Part shown: in pieces, positions 5,818 to 8,397 of the stretch
Layout: each line of letters begins with the position of its first letter
Numbering within the stretch: the stretch's first letter is position 1
From: Gammaproteobacteria bacterium
GTDB lineage: Bacteria > Pseudomonadota > Gammaproteobacteria > Burkholderiales > Burkholderiaceae_E
DNA length: 8,397 bases
NCBI GenBank assembly: GCA_030425615.1
Contig: JAUIAI010000072.1
Span: 1 to 8,397 of the forward strand
Direction: 5' to 3'
The notes under the pieces: generated by a model
The model's database searches: none
The model's input: the letters and a program-made list of their open reading frames with translations, nothing else
Told to the model about the DNA's origin: nothing
Made by a program: the position numbers and the translations under genes

Positions 5818-5913
5818 TTCTGACAGTATTGCGGACAAGAAACATGCGCGTAACGACCCTCTTATATACCGCATATGTCGCGGCGCAGCGAATTCGTGCA
5901 CAGTTCGTGACAG
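5818..5913. repeat. Near-repeats TTCGTG(C)ACAG upstream of phaZ
   Basis: TTCGTGCACAG (5893-5903) is followed directly by TTCGTGACAG (5904-5913), a head-to-tail pair differing by a single base. A shorter relative, TTCTGACAG, lies at 5818-5826. Two copies lie upstream and one downstream of the TATATA box. The arrangement suggests an operator. No binding protein can be named from the sequence. Confidence 0.35.
5863..5892 (-). promoter_or_regulatory. Possible phaZ promoter
   Basis: TATATA (5868-5863), in the only AT-richer part of this intergenic region, could be the -10 box for minus-strand transcription into phaZ. It would leave a leader of roughly 100 bases. The best -35 candidate (5892-5887, TTCGCT on the minus strand) has an 18-base spacer and matches TTGACA at only three positions. 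TATATA reads the same on both strands, so direction rests on gene order. The rest of 5751-6015 holds short GC dyads (ACCGG 5920-5924/CCGGT 5928-5932; GACCGCGGTC 5962-5971; GGTCG 5982-5986/CGACC 5990-5994) but no gene that I can support. Confidence 0.25.
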
Positions 5914-6015
5914 TCGCAGACCGGGGCCCGGTGCGCGCCGACGAGCGTCGCCCCGGTGCGGGACCGCGGTCGGCCAGAGGGGGTCGTTTCGACCGATGAA
6001 ACAGGATGAATCTTC

Positions 6016-8397
6016 TTATTGATCGAAATTTTCGGTTAATTGAGATTGCCAGGCCGCGGCAAGGCGCTCCTGGGCTCGGTTCTGGGCCAGGCGGCCTGCG
6101 AGCACCCTGAAGTCCACGGCCAGCAACGGCTGGTCCTGGCAGGCACACGAGAACACGACCCGGCGAGCCCCCGTTTCGGGATCCTGCTGCGACTGCACGC
6201 ACTGACCGCAGATCCCTTTCATCATGCACTGCATCGGCGAATTGATCGATGCCTCCGCCGTCAGCGATCCGGCGAATCTGCCTGCCAGCGGGCCCCGGAC
6301 GGCGTCGGCCACCGCCGCCATCATCCGGTCCGACCCGATCACGAGCATGCGCTCGATCTCTTCCGCCCGAAAGCCGGGAACTGCGAGCCCGCCGTCGGCC
6401 AGCCGATGCATGGCCTGCACCACGCTGCCGACGATCGCGAGGTCCTGCGCGCGGCGCGGCACGAAACCGGGCGCCTGGTCACAACACCAGACGACCGCGT
6501 CGGCGGCGGCCTCGATCCGATCGGCGTGGAACCGGTCCTGCGTACGCCGGTAGCCGGCGAGATACAGCACGCGGTTGCCTGCCGCGCGCATCGCGGCACC
6601 GATGGAGAACAGGACGGCGTTGCCCAGTCCGCCTCCCACGAGCAGTACGGTCTGATCGCGTCCCAGCGTGGATGGCGTTCCGGTCGGGCCCATCAGCACG
6701 AGCGGCTCGTCCGGGCGCAGCCGGCGGACCAGATCCGCGGACCCGCCCATCTCGAGCACCACGAGCGCGACCAGGCCGCGGCGGACATCGACCCACGCCC
6801 CGGTCATCGCCAGCGTCTCGGTCGCCAGCCGGCCCGGTTCGCCGGCCAGCGACGGCCGCGACGCCGTGGTCTCGTAGGTCTGCAGCCGGAAGAACTGACC
6901 CGGGGCGAAACGTCGGGCCGCAGCGGGCGCTTTGACGACGAGTTCCACGATGCCCGGTGCCAGCTCGCTGACGCGGGCCACGCGGGCCTGCCAGTCGCGG
7001 TTCAGGCGGGCGATCCAGCGGGACCACACGGGCGCACCGGAACGGGCCGGCAGCGCGCGCAGGCGCCGGTTGATCACGGGCGCTGCCCGGCGCGCAGAGG
7101 CCATCGCGCTCACCACGTTGCCCGCGAAGGCCGGATGAGCGTCGCCCAGCATGCTCACGCTCTGGCCGTCCCTGTGTTCATGGCAGAAGAACCGGACATC
7201 CGCGTCCTTGGGATGGCGACCGGGAGGACGACCGTCGGAAGTGGCGAGTGCGCCGTGGCTCACGCCGAGCACGCGCCTGAATTCGCCGGCGAGGACGGTG
7301 TTGGGCCGGGTGCCGGCAGCAACCAGGACCGCTCCGGCGTCCAGGGTCAGTTCCCGGCCGTCACCACCCTGCAGCCGCATGGCGCGTACGCGGTCGTCGT
7401 CGTCGGTCTCGACGGCCACGGGCCGTACGTCGCTGAGGACCCGGATGCCCTCGGCGAGCGCATGCTCCAGCTCCTCCGGATTGAGGCGATACGCGGGGCT
7501 GTCGATCAGGGGTCTTCGATAGGCGATGGTCACGCCGCCCCAGCCGTCTATCAACGCGTGGCGGGCTTCGCGGGTGCCCGCCTCGCGCAGCGCGCGCGCA
7601 TGGCTCAGGAAGGTCGAGAGGACTTCGTCGGCAGGCGGAGCGGCGCCGGCCGCCTCGAGGATCTCGTGACGCCGCAGCATTTTCTCGACCTGCACGGCGT
7701 AGTAGGCCCGCGCCTCGGTGGCCGTGTCGATGGCCGTCAGCCCGCCGCCGACGACGACGACCGGAAGCCGCAGTTCGAGGTTGGCCAGACTGTCCTCGCG
7801 AGCCGCGCCGGTCAGTTGCAGCGCCATGAGGAAGTCACTCGCCGTTCGCACCCCGTTGGCCAGTCCGCCGGGGATGTCCAGCACCGTGGGCTCGCCGGCG
7901 CCGACGGCGAGGGCGACGTGATCGAAGCCGAGCGCCCACGCATCGTCCATCGTCAGCGTGCTGCCCAGCCGTACGCCTCCGAACAGACCGAAACGCGGCC
8001 AGCGCTCGAGGAGCAGGCGGATCAGTCGCAGGTAGTTCTTGTTCCAGCGAACCGTGATTCCGTATTCGGCGACGCCGCCGAAACCGCCCGCCACCCGGGC
8101 GTCAAGCGGCTCGACCAGCGTATCGAAGCGCTCAACGGGAGCGGGTCCCGCCGGATCCGGTTCGATCTTGAGCCCGTCGATCGCGACCACCTGGTGGCCG
8201 GCGCGGAGCAACTCGTGGGCGAGCGTGAAGCCGGCCGGGCCGCAACCGACGACCAGGACGCGTCGTCCGGACGGCGGCGCCGGCAGCCACTGCGTCAGAT
8301 TCAGCGGATTCCAGCGCAGCAGCAGACCGTAGAGCTCGACGCCCCAGGGAAGGGCCAGGACTTCCCGCAGGGTGCGGGTCTCGGCCTGCGGAATGTC
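6016..8397 (-). CDS. FAD-dependent oxidoreductase, GltD-like/PyrK-like fusion, N terminus outside window
   Basis: The last 793 residues of a large flavoprotein; the frame stays open to the right edge, so the start is not visible. Module 1 is GltD-like: first dinucleotide fold GCGPAG (in-window residues 51-56), a second GGGLTAID (217-224), VLVAAGTRPN (357-366) and a terminal FAD-site motif GDAHPAF.GN (418-427). Module 2, from about residue 470, is PyrK-like: FAPGQFFRLQ (497-506), MGPTG (569-573) and the NAD(P)-binding LLVGGGLGNAVLFS (585-598). A [2Fe-2S] site follows, with Cys724, 730, 733 and 751 or 753. This is the layout of NfnB plus NfnA, or of GltD plus a dihydroorotate dehydrogenase electron-transfer subunit, in a single chain. 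It probably transfers electrons between NAD(P)H and a ferredoxin or a partner enzyme; bifurcation is only a possibility. The canonical RxYS-type FAD motif is not evident in module 2. Stop TAA at 6018-6016. Confidence 0.82.
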   Translation of the reverse strand, partial: DIPQAETRTLREVLALPWGVELYGLLLRWNPLNLTQWLPAPPSGRRVLVVGCGPAGFTLAHELLRAGHQVVAIDGLKIEPDPAGPAPVERFDTLVEPLDARVAGGFGGVAEYGITVRWNKNYLRLIRLLLERWPRFGLFGGVRLGSTLTMDDAWALGFDHVALAVGAGEPTVLDIPGGLANGVRTASDFLMALQLTGAAREDSLANLELRLPVVVVGGGLTAIDTATEARAYYAVQVEKMLRRHEILEAAGAAPPADEVLSTFLSHARALREAGTREARHALIDGWGGVTIAYRRPLIDSPAYRLNPEELEHALAEGIRVLSDVRPVAVETDDDDRVRAMRLQGGDGRELTLDAGAVLVAAGTRPNTVLAGEFRRVLGVSHGALATSDGRPPGRHPKDADVRFFCHEHRDGQSVSMLGDAHPAFAGNVVSAMASARRAAPVINRRLRALPARSGAPVWSRWIARLNRDWQARVARVSELAPGIVELVVKAPAAARRFAPGQFFRLQTYETTASRPSLAGEPGRLATETLAMTGAWVDVRRGLVALVVLEMGGSADLVRRLRPDEPLVLMGPTGTPSTLGRDQTVLLVGGGLGNAVLFSIGAAMRAAGNRVLYLAGYRRTQDRFHADRIEAAADAVVWCCDQAPGFVPRRAQDLAIVGSVVQAMHRLADGGLAVPGFRAEEIERMLVIGSDRMMAAVADAVRGPLAGRFAGSLTAEASINSPMQCMMKGICGQCVQSQQDPETGARRVVFSCACQDQPLLAVDFRVLAGRLAQNRAQERLAAAWQSQLTENFDQ

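Noticed and set aside
5982..5994. GGTCG/CGACC hairpin as a terminator for the flavoprotein gene
   Set aside because: The stem is only 5 bp and is followed by C-rich rather than T-rich sequence on the minus strand, so it does not meet the pattern of an intrinsic terminator.
5795..6229. A 144-codon minus-strand open frame spanning the intergenic region and the end of the flavoprotein gene
   Set aside because: It overlaps the [2Fe-2S] coding part of the flavoprotein in another frame, and its intergenic part shows no family similarity or ribosome-binding site.

Overview
This is a GC-rich stretch of chromosomal DNA, most likely from a beta- or gammaproteobacterium that makes polyhydroxyalkanoate (PHA). 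The taxonomic call rests on close recall of the BktB and intracellular PhaZ families of Ralstonia/Cupriavidus-type bacteria, on a DUF1841 protein, and on rsxB next to nth (in E. coli nth closes the rsx operon). It is an inference, not a database result. Coding is dense. I see no tRNA, rRNA, CRISPR array, transposase or phage gene.

Layout. (1) 95-559, plus strand: a small RidA/YjgF-family gene, with a possible promoter just upstream and a possible divergent gene starting at the left edge. (2) 586-1770, minus: bktB, a complete beta-ketothiolase, convergent with the RidA gene. (3) 1771-1900: a 130-bp gap with a strong GC hairpin. (4) 1901-5750, minus: a compact five-gene cluster read in the order phaZ (PHB depolymerase), rsxB-like ferredoxin protein, nth (endonuclease III), a DUF1841 gene and a YpfH-type alpha/beta hydrolase. 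Two junctions are ATGA overlaps. The nth/DUF1841 junction carries a hairpin that appears to sequester the DUF1841 Shine-Dalgarno. (5) 5751-6015: the only sizeable non-coding region, with a TATATA box, a near-repeat TTCGTG(C)ACAG motif and a perfect 7-bp stem-loop ahead of phaZ. (6) 6016 to the right edge, minus: the 3' part (793 residues) of a large FAD oxidoreductase that fuses a GltD-like module to a PyrK-like flavin/[2Fe-2S] module. Its N terminus lies outside the window.

How the genes may work together. BktB makes C4-C5 beta-ketoacyl-CoA for PHA synthesis, or cleaves it. PhaZ mobilises stored PHA, and the downstream esterase could act on esters or oligomers. The rsxB-like protein and the large flavoprotein both handle low-potential electrons through iron-sulfur centres and flavins. 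nth and DUF1841 look like conserved housekeeping passengers of the same transcript. None of the CDSs shows a frameshift or internal stop. The least-described items are the fused flavoprotein, the DUF1841 protein with its putative coupling hairpin, and the phaZ leader region.
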